Assembly (NCBI GenBank): GCA_000585075.1
Contig: JEMY01000003.1
Coordinates: forward strand, 119,861-183,860
Source of the DNA: Candidatus Accumulibacter regalis
GTDB lineage: Bacteria > Pseudomonadota > Gammaproteobacteria > Burkholderiales > Rhodocyclaceae
DNA length: 64,000 nt
Direction of reading: 5' to 3'
The position numbers and the translations under genes are program-made. The notes beneath the pieces were generated by a model. That model was not told the DNA's origin, made no database searches, and saw nothing but the letters and a program-made list of their open reading frames with translations. This document shows, in pieces, positions 17,260-24,642 of the stretch (the first letter of the stretch is position 1; each line of letters opens with the position of its first letter).

Positions 17260-19449
17260 ATGACGACCATGGCCAACGCAACTCAGAGCAGCCCGCTGCA
17301 CGGTTTTCTCGCTCCCAATTCGATCGCCATCGTCGGCGCTTCGGCCGATCCCACCAAGCGCGGCTACAAGGCCATGGTCGGGCTGATCAAGGATGGCTAC
17401 GCCGGCACGATCTACCCGATCAATCCCAAGGTCGACCGGGTTCTCGGCGTCAAGGCGTATCGCTCGCTGGCCGACATTCCGGGAACCGCCGACCTGGCGC
17501 TGATCTGCACTCCCGCAGCCAGCGTTCCGGGCTTGCTCGTCGAGTGCGGCAAGAAAGGCGTCAAGGGGGCGGTGGTCCTGGCCAGCGGTTTTCGCGAAAC
17601 AGGCCGTCCGGACGGCATCAAGCTGGAGCAGGAAATGCTGGCCGCCGCGCACCAGAGCGGCGTGCGGGTCATCGGCCCGAACACCTCGGGGATGTTCAAC
17701 CTGCACAAGAAAGTCAATCTGCTGGCCCTGAACAACGTCAAGGCGGGTGACATCGGACTCATCTCGCAGTCGGGCAACATGCTGCTGGCGCTGGTGCTGG
17801 AGGCCGAGCGCAACGGTCACGTCGGCTTCAGTACCTACGCCGGGCCGGGCAATCAGGCGGATATCGGCTTCAACGATTACCTGCGCTATCTCGGCGAGGA
17901 TCCACACACCCGAGTGGCGACGCTGTACGTCGAAGGCTTTCGTGACGGGCGGCGCTTCCTCGACGCGGCGCGTGAAATCACCGCGCTCAAGCCGGTCGTG
18001 GTGTACAAGTCGGGGTCAACCGAAGCGGGCCAGAGGGCGGCCAGTTCGCACACCGGCGCACTGGCCGGCAGCTATGCGATGACGGTCGACGTCCTGCGTC
18101 AGGTCGGCGTCAGCGTGGTCCAGCATTCGGACGAGATTCTGCCCGTCGCCGAGGGGCTGGGACTGCTGCAAAAAGCGCGCGGCAAGCGCGTGGCGGTGGT
18201 CGCCGACGGTGGCGGTCAGGCGACCATCGCTTCCGATCGCCTCGCCGAAGCGGGCCTGGAACTGGCCGAGCTGAGCGAAACGACACGGCGGCGTCTCGGC
18301 GAAATCCTTTTCCCGCAGGCATCGCTGGTCAACCCGGTCGATGTCGCCGGCAGCAGCGACGCCAACCCGGCTCTGCTCGCCGATTGCCTGGAGATCGTCG
18401 CCGCAGACGATGATGTCGACAGCATCTTCCTGGTCGGCATGTTCGGCGGCTACTACACGCGCTTCGCCGAAGACCTGCTCGGCGGCGAGATGCGTGGCGC
18501 CGAGGCGATGATCGAGCTGGCGCGCAGGAGCGACAAGCCGCTGATCGTCTATAGCCTTTACGCACCGGTCAATCCACCGGCCTTGCGCCGCCTGCACGAG
18601 GCCGGTCTGCCGGTCTATAGCTCGATCGAGCACGCGGTGCGCGTCCTGGCGGCACTCGGTGAACGCGGCATCTATCTGGCGGCGTGCACGGGCCAGAAGG
18701 CCGTGCCAACGGTGGTTCCCGAGCGCGCAGCGCAGCTCGTGTTCGCCGATGCGCAGGCGGCAGGCCGCGATCTCTTCGAATACGAAGCCAAGAACCTGTT
18801 GCGCACGCATGGCGTTGCCGTGCCGGAGGAACTGCTGGCCGGCTCGGCCGAAGATCTCGCCAGCATCGCCGCGCGTTTCGGCGATCAGCCGCTGGCCATG
18901 AAGGTCGTTTCCAAGGACATCCTGCACAAGTCGGACGCCGGCGGGGTCAAGCTCAACGTCCGTGGCGAAGCGGGCATGCGCGTCGCTTTCGACGAGATCA
19001 TGGCCGCCAGCCGGGCCTACGATTCGCAGGCGGTGATCAAAGGCGTCCTGCTCACGCCGATGGCGCGCAAAGGGGTCGAGGTGATCATCGGCGTCATTCG
19101 GGATCCCATTTTCGGCCCGGTATTGATGTTCGGCCTGGGCGGCATTTTCGTCGAGATCCTCGAGGACGTGGCTTTCCGTGCCATCCCCCTGTCGCCGCAC
19201 GATGCGTCGTCGATGCTCGAGCAGATCAAGTCGCGCAAGATCCTCGCCGGCGTGCGCGGCGAAGCGGCCGTTGACAAGGCGGCGCTGGTCGATCTGCTGT
19301 TGAAGGTTTCGAGCCTCGTCGAGGCCTACCCGGAACTGATCGAACTGGACCTCAACCCGGTCATCGCCCGGCCCGACGGCTACGCGGTGGTCGACGCGCG
19401 GATAATCGTCAGCCGCAAGCCGCTGGCCGCAAAGGAGGCTTGCCGATGA
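17260..19449 (+). CDS. NDP-forming acyl-CoA synthetase (acetate-CoA ligase family)
   Basis: A 729-residue fused acyl-CoA synthetase. The N-terminal half has the CoA-binding Rossmann domain (SIAIVGASADPTKRGYKAM) and the succinyl-CoA-ligase-like domain with the phospho-histidine His264 in SSHTGALAGSYAM. The C-terminal 230 residues are an ATP-grasp domain (AKNLLRTHGVAVPEE, KDILHKSDAGGVKLNV, ELDLNPV). The enzyme joins a free acid to CoA with release of NDP and phosphate. Here it would activate the acid produced by the dehydrogenase, or an acyl group freed by the amidases. Its start is one base after the upstream crotonase stop, and its own stop overlaps the next ATG, so the three form one transcript. 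Confidence 0.9.
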   Translation: MTTMANATQSSPLHGFLAPNSIAIVGASADPTKRGYKAMVGLIKDGYAGTIYPINPKVDRVLGVKAYRSLADIPGTADLALICTPAASVPGLLVECGKKGVKGAVVLASGFRETGRPDGIKLEQEMLAAAHQSGVRVIGPNTSGMFNLHKKVNLLALNNVKAGDIGLISQSGNMLLALVLEAERNGHVGFSTYAGPGNQADIGFNDYLRYLGEDPHTRVATLYVEGFRDGRRFLDAAREITALKPVVVYKSGSTEAGQRAASSHTGALAGSYAMTVDVLRQVGVSVVQHSDEILPVAEGLGLLQKARGKRVAVVADGGGQATIASDRLAEAGLELAELSETTRRRLGEILFPQASLVNPVDVAGSSDANPALLADCLEIVAADDDVDSIFLVGMFGGYYTRFAEDLLGGEMRGAEAMIELARRSDKPLIVYSLYAPVNPPALRRLHEAGLPVYSSIEHAVRVLAALGERGIYLAACTGQKAVPTVVPERAAQLVFADAQAAGRDLFEYEAKNLLRTHGVAVPEELLAGSAEDLASIAARFGDQPLAMKVVSKDILHKSDAGGVKLNVRGEAGMRVAFDEIMAASRAYDSQAVIKGVLLTPMARKGVEVIIGVIRDPIFGPVLMFGLGGIFVEILEDVAFRAIPLSPHDASSMLEQIKSRKILAGVRGEAAVDKAALVDLLLKVSSLVEAYPELIELDLNPVIARPDGYAVVDARIIVSRKPLAAKEACR

Positions 19450-20234
19450 ACATTCCGCCAGTCACCGATGCCTTGCTCGAGGTCGATGGCCGGGTCGCGC
19501 TTCTGACGCTCAATCGCGACGACGTGCGCAACGCGCTGACCGGAACGCAACTGATCGAAGACATCGTCGGCGTCGCCGAATGGGTCAACCGCTGCGACGA
19601 CGTGTCCGTGCTGGTCATCACCGGCGCCGGCGCCGCTTTCTCGGCCGGCGGCAACGTCAAGGACATGGCCGGGCGCAGCGGTGATTTCGCGGGCGACGTG
19701 GCCGAGGTCGCGCAGCGCTATCGTCGTGGCATCCAGCGCATCCCGCTGGCGCTGTGCGAAGTCGAGGTCCCGGTCATCGCGGCGGTGAACGGTGCGGCGA
19801 TCGGCGCTGGCTTCGATCTGGCCAACATGGCCGATATTCGCCTGGCGTCGCGGCGTGCCAGGTTCGGCGAGACCTTTCTCAACCTGGGCATTATCCCCGG
19901 GGATGGCGGCGCCTGGCTCATGCAGCGGCTGATTGGTTACCAGCAGGCCTTCGAGCTGACGCTGACCGGACGCATCGTCAGCGCCGACGAGGCCAAGGCA
20001 CTGGGGATTGTCCTCGACGTCGTCGAGCCCGAGCATTTATTGCCGACGGCGCTTGACCTCGCGGGGCGCATTGCAGCCCAACCGCCGAAGGCGCTGCGCC
20101 TCACCAAGCGATTGATGAAAATGGCTCAACGCATGGAGTTAAAAGACTTTCTCGATCTTTGCGCTTCCTTCCAGGGAATGTGCCATAACGAAGCGGAGCA
20201 TCTGGAGGCGGTGCACAGAATGCTCAAGGAATGA
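19446..20234 (+). CDS. enoyl-CoA hydratase/isomerase family protein
   Basis: A second crotonase-fold protein of 262 residues. It has AGAAFSAGGNVKDMAG and AVNGAAIGAGFDLANMADIR for the oxyanion hole and FLNLGIIPGDGGAWLMQRLI at the position where classical hydratases keep a catalytic glutamate. AAGGAGG at 19432-19438, seven bases before the ATG at 19446, decides the start, which overlaps the synthetase stop (ATGA). It likely works with the synthetase in breaking down a CoA thioester. The FSAGGNVKDM form is common in crotonases that are not short-chain beta-oxidation hydratases, so the reaction is open. Confidence 0.87.
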   Translation: MNIPPVTDALLEVDGRVALLTLNRDDVRNALTGTQLIEDIVGVAEWVNRCDDVSVLVITGAGAAFSAGGNVKDMAGRSGDFAGDVAEVAQRYRRGIQRIPLALCEVEVPVIAAVNGAAIGAGFDLANMADIRLASRRARFGETFLNLGIIPGDGGAWLMQRLIGYQQAFELTLTGRIVSADEAKALGIVLDVVEPEHLLPTALDLAGRIAAQPPKALRLTKRLMKMAQRMELKDFLDLCASFQGMCHNEAEHLEAVHRMLKE

Positions 20235-20346
20235 CTGCGGCGGCGGTCGGCGCCGGAACCACCAGCGCACGACGATGGTCGATGTCTTCGCCTCAGCTCC
20301 CCGCAGCAAACTGCCAATGGGTCGCCAGCGAGCCATTGTGGCGCTG

Positions 20347-20377
20347 CATTGGTATCAGCAAGTTTTCTGGAATTGGT
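20347..20377 (+). promoter_or_regulatory. second predicted MocR/GabR operator ahead of the TRAP transporter
   Basis: CATTGGTATCAG (20347-20358) and AATTGGT (20371-20377). Eleven bases (ATTGGTATCAG) of the first half-site and the whole AATTGGT of the second are identical to the site at 6808-6839. The 24-bp spacing is the same, while the spacer sequences differ. This is what is expected of one regulator binding both. Confidence 0.6.
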
Positions 20378-20401
20378 CTAAATGTCAGCGGGTTTTATGT
20401 G
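20373..20401 (+). promoter_or_regulatory. possible sigma70 promoter for the TRAP genes
   Basis: TTGGTC (20373-20378), 17 bases, TATGTG (20396-20401). The -35 lies within the second operator half-site, the usual place for a MocR activator or repressor to act. The match is only fair. Confidence 0.35.
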
Positions 20402-20641
20402 TAGAGTCGCTCAGCGTTGGCTTTTGTCCGTTGCACGAGACGCAATGTTTCGGGTAAATTGACGTTGGCCAACGCGCCGACAGGCCCGGAACTTGACTCA
20501 TGAATCATTGCTCTGGCGGCGGATCAGTGCTGAAGGAAGGGTAGAGAAGTCTTGCTCACCTTCCCATGATCAAGCCGCTCGTCTGCGTGGTCGCGGCATG
20601 GCTCGTTCCAATTGCTTGAATATAATTGAGGAGACAAACTC

Positions 20642-21607
20642 TTGAAGAAACTTACCACCCTTGCTGCCGCCCTTGCCGTTTCCGCCAGTATCGTCAGCCC
20701 GGCAGCTTTTGCGGAACAGAAGTTCGTGACCATTGGTACCGGCGGGGTCACCGGCGTTTATTACGCCGCCGGCGGCGCGATCTGCCGACTGATGAACAAG
20801 GAAAAGAAAACGCACGGTATTCGCTGCTCGGTCGAGAGCACCGGTGGCTCGGTGTACAACGTCAATACCATCAAGGCCGGCGAACTCGACTTCGGCGTTG
20901 CGCAGTCGGACGTCGCCTACAATGCCTTGAAGGGAGAAAACCAGTTCAAGGGTGCCGCTTTTGGCGAATTGCGCTCGGTGTTCTCGATCCATCCGGAGCC
21001 GCTGGTCGTGCTCGCACGCAAGGACGCCAACGTCACCTCCTTGCTGGACTTCAAGGGCAAGCGCTTCAACATCGGCAACCCGGGCTCAGGCCAGCGCGCG
21101 ACGATGGATATCCTGCTTCCGGCGATGGGCATGAAGACCAGCGATTTCTCGCTGGTTTCCGAGATGAAGGCCGACGAACATGGCGCGGCGCTGTGTGATA
21201 ACAAGATCGACGGCTTTGCTTACGTCGTCGGCAACCCGTCCGCCAATATCCAGGATCCGACCACCACCTGTCACGCGCAGCTCGTCAATATCATCGGGCC
21301 GGCAGTCGACAAGCTGGTGAAGACCTATCCCTACTACGCGGCGGTGACGATCCCCGGCGGCATGTACGCCAACAACCCGAACCCGGTGAATACCTTCGGC
21401 GTGGTGGCGGCTTTTGTCTCGTCTTCGAAGGTTTCCAACGACGTTGTCTATGCCATGGTCAAGGCCGTCTTCGACAATCTGGACGACTTCAAGAAGCTCC
21501 ATCCGGCTTTTGCCCACCTTGATCCGAAGGAAATGATCAAGAACGGTCTGTCGGCACCCCTGCACGATGGCGCTGTAAAGTACTACAAGGAGAAGGGCTG
21601 GATGTAA
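20642..21607 (+). CDS. TAXI-family TRAP transporter solute-binding protein
   Basis: A periplasmic substrate receptor of 321 residues. An N-terminal signal peptide ([20 protein letters not shown], then AAFA) precedes the mature TAXI receptor, which opens with [18 protein letters not shown], the family signature. It then shows [20 protein letters not shown] and [19 protein letters not shown] receptors are usually linked to dicarboxylates or glutamate-like compounds, but specificity cannot be read here. A strong GAGGAG (20628-20633) sits eight bases from a TTG, so TTG is the start. It is followed by a hairpin and the fused permease, and preceded by the operator shared with the gab genes. It probably imports the substrate of the upstream enzymes. 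Confidence 0.93.
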   Translation: MKKLTTLAAALAVSASIVSPAAFAEQKFVTIGTGGVTGVYYAAGGAICRLMNKEKKTHGIRCSVESTGGSVYNVNTIKAGELDFGVAQSDVAYNALKGENQFKGAAFGELRSVFSIHPEPLVVLARKDANVTSLLDFKGKRFNIGNPGSGQRATMDILLPAMGMKTSDFSLVSEMKADEHGAALCDNKIDGFAYVVGNPSANIQDPTTTCHAQLVNIIGPAVDKLVKTYPYYAAVTIPGGMYANNPNPVNTFGVVAAFVSSSKVSNDVVYAMVKAVFDNLDDFKKLHPAFAHLDPKEMIKNGLSAPLHDGAVKYYKEKGWM

Positions 21608-21662
21608 TCGGTCGGAAGCATGCGGGATCGGCAGGGAGTTCGCCGTTCCCGCTAGACCTGCC

Positions 21663-21683
21663 GACGGCCCCGACGGGGCCGTC
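21663..21683 (+). terminator. hairpin between TRAP receptor and permease genes
   Basis: A perfect 9-bp stem GACGGCCCC / GGGGCCGTC with loop GAC, followed by TTACGTT. It lies 55 bases after the receptor stop and 30 before the permease start. It probably gives partial termination or protects the receptor message, so that receptor is made in excess over permease. Confidence 0.6.
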
Positions 21684-21712
21684 TTACGTTGAAGTCTGCG
21701 GAGATTTTGCAC

Positions 21713-24316
21713 ATGGCTGAAAAAGAAGCTGAAGCCGTCCTGACGGACGAGCAACTAAAACAACTGGTCGCCGAAGCAGACACCGGTGGCCGCAAGCCGA
21801 CCGGCATGGTCGCCAAGCTGATCCTGTTTACCGCGCTGGCCTGGTCGCTGTTTCAACTCTGGATCGCTTCGCCGCTGCCGTATTCGCTGGGTATCCTGGT
21901 GCTCAATGACACCGAGTCGCGTTCGGTCCATCTGGCTTTTGCCATGTTTCTTGCTTATCTTGCCTACCCGGCATTCAAGAGCTCTCCGCGTGCCTATGTG
22001 CCGCCCCTGGACTGGGTTCTGGCACTGGCGGGCGTCTTCTGCGCCTCGTATCTATTCGTTTTCTACTCCGAGTTGTCGACGCGACCCGGTCAGCCGACGA
22101 CGCTCGACCTGGTCGCCTCGGTCGCCGGCATCGTTCTCCTGCTCGAGGCGGCGCGCCGTGCGCTTGGCCTGCCGATGGTCATTCTGGCGGTGATCTTCAT
22201 CGGCTACATCTTCCTCGGCCCCTACATGCCGGACTTGATCGCCCACAAGGGGGCTTCGCTCGGCAAGGGCATGTCGCACCTGTGGCTGAGTACGGAAGGC
22301 GTTTTCGGTGTCGCGCTGGGTGTGTCATCGGGCTTCATCTTCCTCTTCGTCCTGTTTGGCGCCCTTCTGGAAACGGCAGGCGCCGGCAACTATTTCATCA
22401 AGTCGGCCATCTCGCTCCTCGGTCACCTGCGTGGAGGTCCGGCGAAAGCCGCGGTGGTGGCCTCGGCGTGTACGGGCCTGATTTCCGGGTCGTCGATTGC
22501 CAACGTCGTCACCACCGGGACTTTTACCATTCCGCTCATGAAGCGCGTCGGTTATCGACCCGACAAGGCCGCCGCCGTCGAGGTCGCGGCTTCGGTCGAC
22601 GGTCAGATCATGCCGCCGGTGATGGGTGCGGCTGCCTTCCTGATGGTCGAGTACGTCGGCATTCCCTACACGCAGGTGCTCAAGCACGCCATCCTGCCGG
22701 CGCTGATCTCGTACATCGCGCTGTTCTACATCGTGCACCTGGAAGCGATGAAGGCCGACATTCGCGGCATTCCGCATGTGCACGAGGCCACCTTGAGCCA
22801 GCGCATGATTTCCTTCCTGATGACCGTTTCCGGAATGGTCATCCTTGCCGGCATCGTCTACTACGGCTTTGGCTGGCTCAAGGATGTCTTCGGTGACGCC
22901 TCCATCTATATCGTCGGTGTGGTGATGATGGCTGCCTACATCGGCCTGTTGAAGTTCGGTACACGTTATCCCGAATTGCACATGGACGATCCGGATACGC
23001 CTATCGACCACCTGCCCGATGCCGGTCCGACGTTGAAGTCCGGTCTGCACTTCCTGCTGCCGGTGGTGGTGCTGATCTGGAACCTGATGGTCGAGGAACT
23101 CTCGCCGGCCTTGTCCGCGTTCTGGGCGACGGTGTTCCTGATGTTCATCCTGGTCACGCAACGGCCGATGATTGCTTTCTTCCGCCAGCACGGTGACCTT
23201 GGTGCAGCGGCTCGCCAGGGCTTCCAGGACCTGCTTGACGGTCTGGTCACCGGTGCGCGCAACATGATCGGTATCGGTATCGCCACTGCGGCCGCCGGCA
23301 TCATCGTCGGTACCGTGACGCTGACCGGCATCGGACTGGTGATGAGCGAGCTGGTCGAGCTGATCTCGGGCGGCAACCTGATGATCATGCTCTGTCTGGT
23401 CGCGGTGATCTGCCTGATCCTTGGCATGGGTCTGCCGACGACGGCCAACTACATCGTCGTATCCACCCTGATGGCTCCGGTGGTGGTCGAACTCGGTGCG
23501 CAGAGCGGTCTGCTGGTGCCGCTGATTGCCGTACACCTGTTCGTCTTCTATTTCGGACTGATGGCCGACGTGACACCGCCCGTGGGCCTGGCGTCGTATG
23601 CCGCGGCCGGGATTGCGCGCTGCGACCCGATCAAGGTCGGTGTCACGGCCTTCGGCTACAGCATTCGAACGGCGATCCTGCCCTTCATGTTCATCTTCAA
23701 CACGCAGCTCTTGCTGATCGGCATCGACAGCCTCGGACACCTCTTCCTGACGGTGTCTACGGCGATCATCGCCAATCTCCTTTTCGCCGCCGCGACGCAG
23801 GGCTGGTTCATGACCCGCAACCGCTGGTGGGAGGCCGTGGTTCTGCTGCTGGTGACCTTCACCCTGTTCCGCCCGGGTTTCTGGATGGACATCATTCAAC
23901 CGCCTTACGACAAGTTGCCGCCGACCAAGATCATGGAGGTTGTCGAGAAGGCGCCCGATGGTGCCGGTCTAAGGGTCTGGATCGAGGGTGAGGACATCAA
24001 CGGCAAGAAGGTCGCCAAGGGCGTCCTGCTGCCGCTCGGCGTCCAGGCGCCCGCACTGCAGCGTCTCAATGCCATGGGCCTCAGCCTGATGGCGTCGGGT
24101 GATCAGGTCGATATCCTGGGCGTCAAGTTCGGCAGCCGCGCGGCGAAGCTCGGCATCGAGCAGGGTTTTGTCATCACTGCCCTCGAGGTGCCCACCGAGC
24201 GACCGGACAAGGAATGGTTCTTTATTCCTGCCTTTCTGCTGCTGGGGCTGGTTGTTGCCGTCCAGCTTCGGCGTGCGCGGGTGATTGCTGCCAACGAGCT
24301 GAAACCGGCTAGCTAG
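21713..24316 (+). CDS. TRAP transporter permease, fused small and large membrane subunits (DctQM-type) with DUF3394-like tail
   Basis: An 867-residue inner-membrane protein. A short hydrophilic N-terminus is followed by the small-subunit segments (about residues 35-180) and the large DctM-type subunit (about 190-740). The latter has the conserved ACTGLISGSSIANVVTTGTF motif and the LGMGLPTTANYIV repeat. The last 100 residues, after WMDIIQPPYDKLPP, form a soluble PDZ-like region ending in one membrane segment, matching the DUF3394 tail of TAXI permeases. It couples Na+ or H+ to uptake of the substrate captured by the receptor. The ATG at 21713 with CGGAGA eight bases away is preferred to an upstream TTG. 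Confidence 0.92.
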   Translation: MAEKEAEAVLTDEQLKQLVAEADTGGRKPTGMVAKLILFTALAWSLFQLWIASPLPYSLGILVLNDTESRSVHLAFAMFLAYLAYPAFKSSPRAYVPPLDWVLALAGVFCASYLFVFYSELSTRPGQPTTLDLVASVAGIVLLLEAARRALGLPMVILAVIFIGYIFLGPYMPDLIAHKGASLGKGMSHLWLSTEGVFGVALGVSSGFIFLFVLFGALLETAGAGNYFIKSAISLLGHLRGGPAKAAVVASACTGLISGSSIANVVTTGTFTIPLMKRVGYRPDKAAAVEVAASVDGQIMPPVMGAAAFLMVEYVGIPYTQVLKHAILPALISYIALFYIVHLEAMKADIRGIPHVHEATLSQRMISFLMTVSGMVILAGIVYYGFGWLKDVFGDASIYIVGVVMMAAYIGLLKFGTRYPELHMDDPDTPIDHLPDAGPTLKSGLHFLLPVVVLIWNLMVEELSPALSAFWATVFLMFILVTQRPMIAFFRQHGDLGAAARQGFQDLLDGLVTGARNMIGIGIATAAAGIIVGTVTLTGIGLVMSELVELISGGNLMIMLCLVAVICLILGMGLPTTANYIVVSTLMAPVVVELGAQSGLLVPLIAVHLFVFYFGLMADVTPPVGLASYAAAGIARCDPIKVGVTAFGYSIRTAILPFMFIFNTQLLLIGIDSLGHLFLTVSTAIIANLLFAAATQGWFMTRNRWWEAVVLLLVTFTLFRPGFWMDIIQPPYDKLPPTKIMEVVEKAPDGAGLRVWIEGEDINGKKVAKGVLLPLGVQAPALQRLNAMGLSLMASGDQVDILGVKFGSRAAKLGIEQGFVITALEVPTERPDKEWFFIPAFLLLGLVVAVQLRRARVIAANELKPAS

Positions 24317-24642
24317 CAGGGCTGCTTGCCTCTGGGCAAGGGCTTTGCTGCGTTGAGGCCGCCGTTCGACCATGCTGCACGATCGTGGTCCACCGGTGGC
24401 CTCGTCCGTTTGCGCGCTCGCCGATCCCGTCGCTGAGCGCTGGCGTCGGCGTTGTGTCCGGCTCACTCGCTTCGCGGTCGCGGGGCTCGATCGACGGACA
24501 GGTACGGGTCGCACCGACAGAATTCCCGCGCCAAGGTCTCGCGCCGGGCAGGCGAACGGAAAAGAAGAGGGCTGATGACCACTGGAAGCCGGCAGCCAGG
24601 CCGCGTTGTGAGTGTCCGCTGTGTTTGCTCGGGCGGCAGGCC
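24317..24642. other. Intergenic stretch between TRAP permease and O-antigen-ligase-like gene
   Basis: A small hairpin (CTTGCC-tctg-GGCAAG, 24325-24340) just after the permease stop could be a weak terminator. A 23-codon frame (24575-24646) with an AAGAGG five bases before its ATG ends in GTGA, overlapping the GTG proposed as ligase start. It could be a coupling leader or chance. The rest holds nothing I recognise. This gap is the boundary between the catabolic and exopolysaccharide regions. Confidence 0.4.

Larger units (their letters stand above)
20235..20641. other. Regulatory gap between the crotonase gene and the TRAP receptor gene
   Basis: Just over 400 bases with no convincing gene. 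It holds the second copy of the MocR-type two-part site (20347-20377) and an overlapping promoter-like pair (20373-20401). That leaves a leader of about 230 bases before the TRAP receptor. The leader carries no perfect hairpin that I could see. Confidence 0.6.

Noticed and set aside
20413..20431. TTGGC...TTGCAC as a sigma54 promoter for the TRAP genes
   Set aside because: The gap between GG and GC is two bases too long.
20621..20626. Perfect TATAAT just ahead of the TRAP receptor gene
   Set aside because: A start of transcription about seven bases later would fall inside the GAGGAG ribosome site, and no -35 lies at the right distance.
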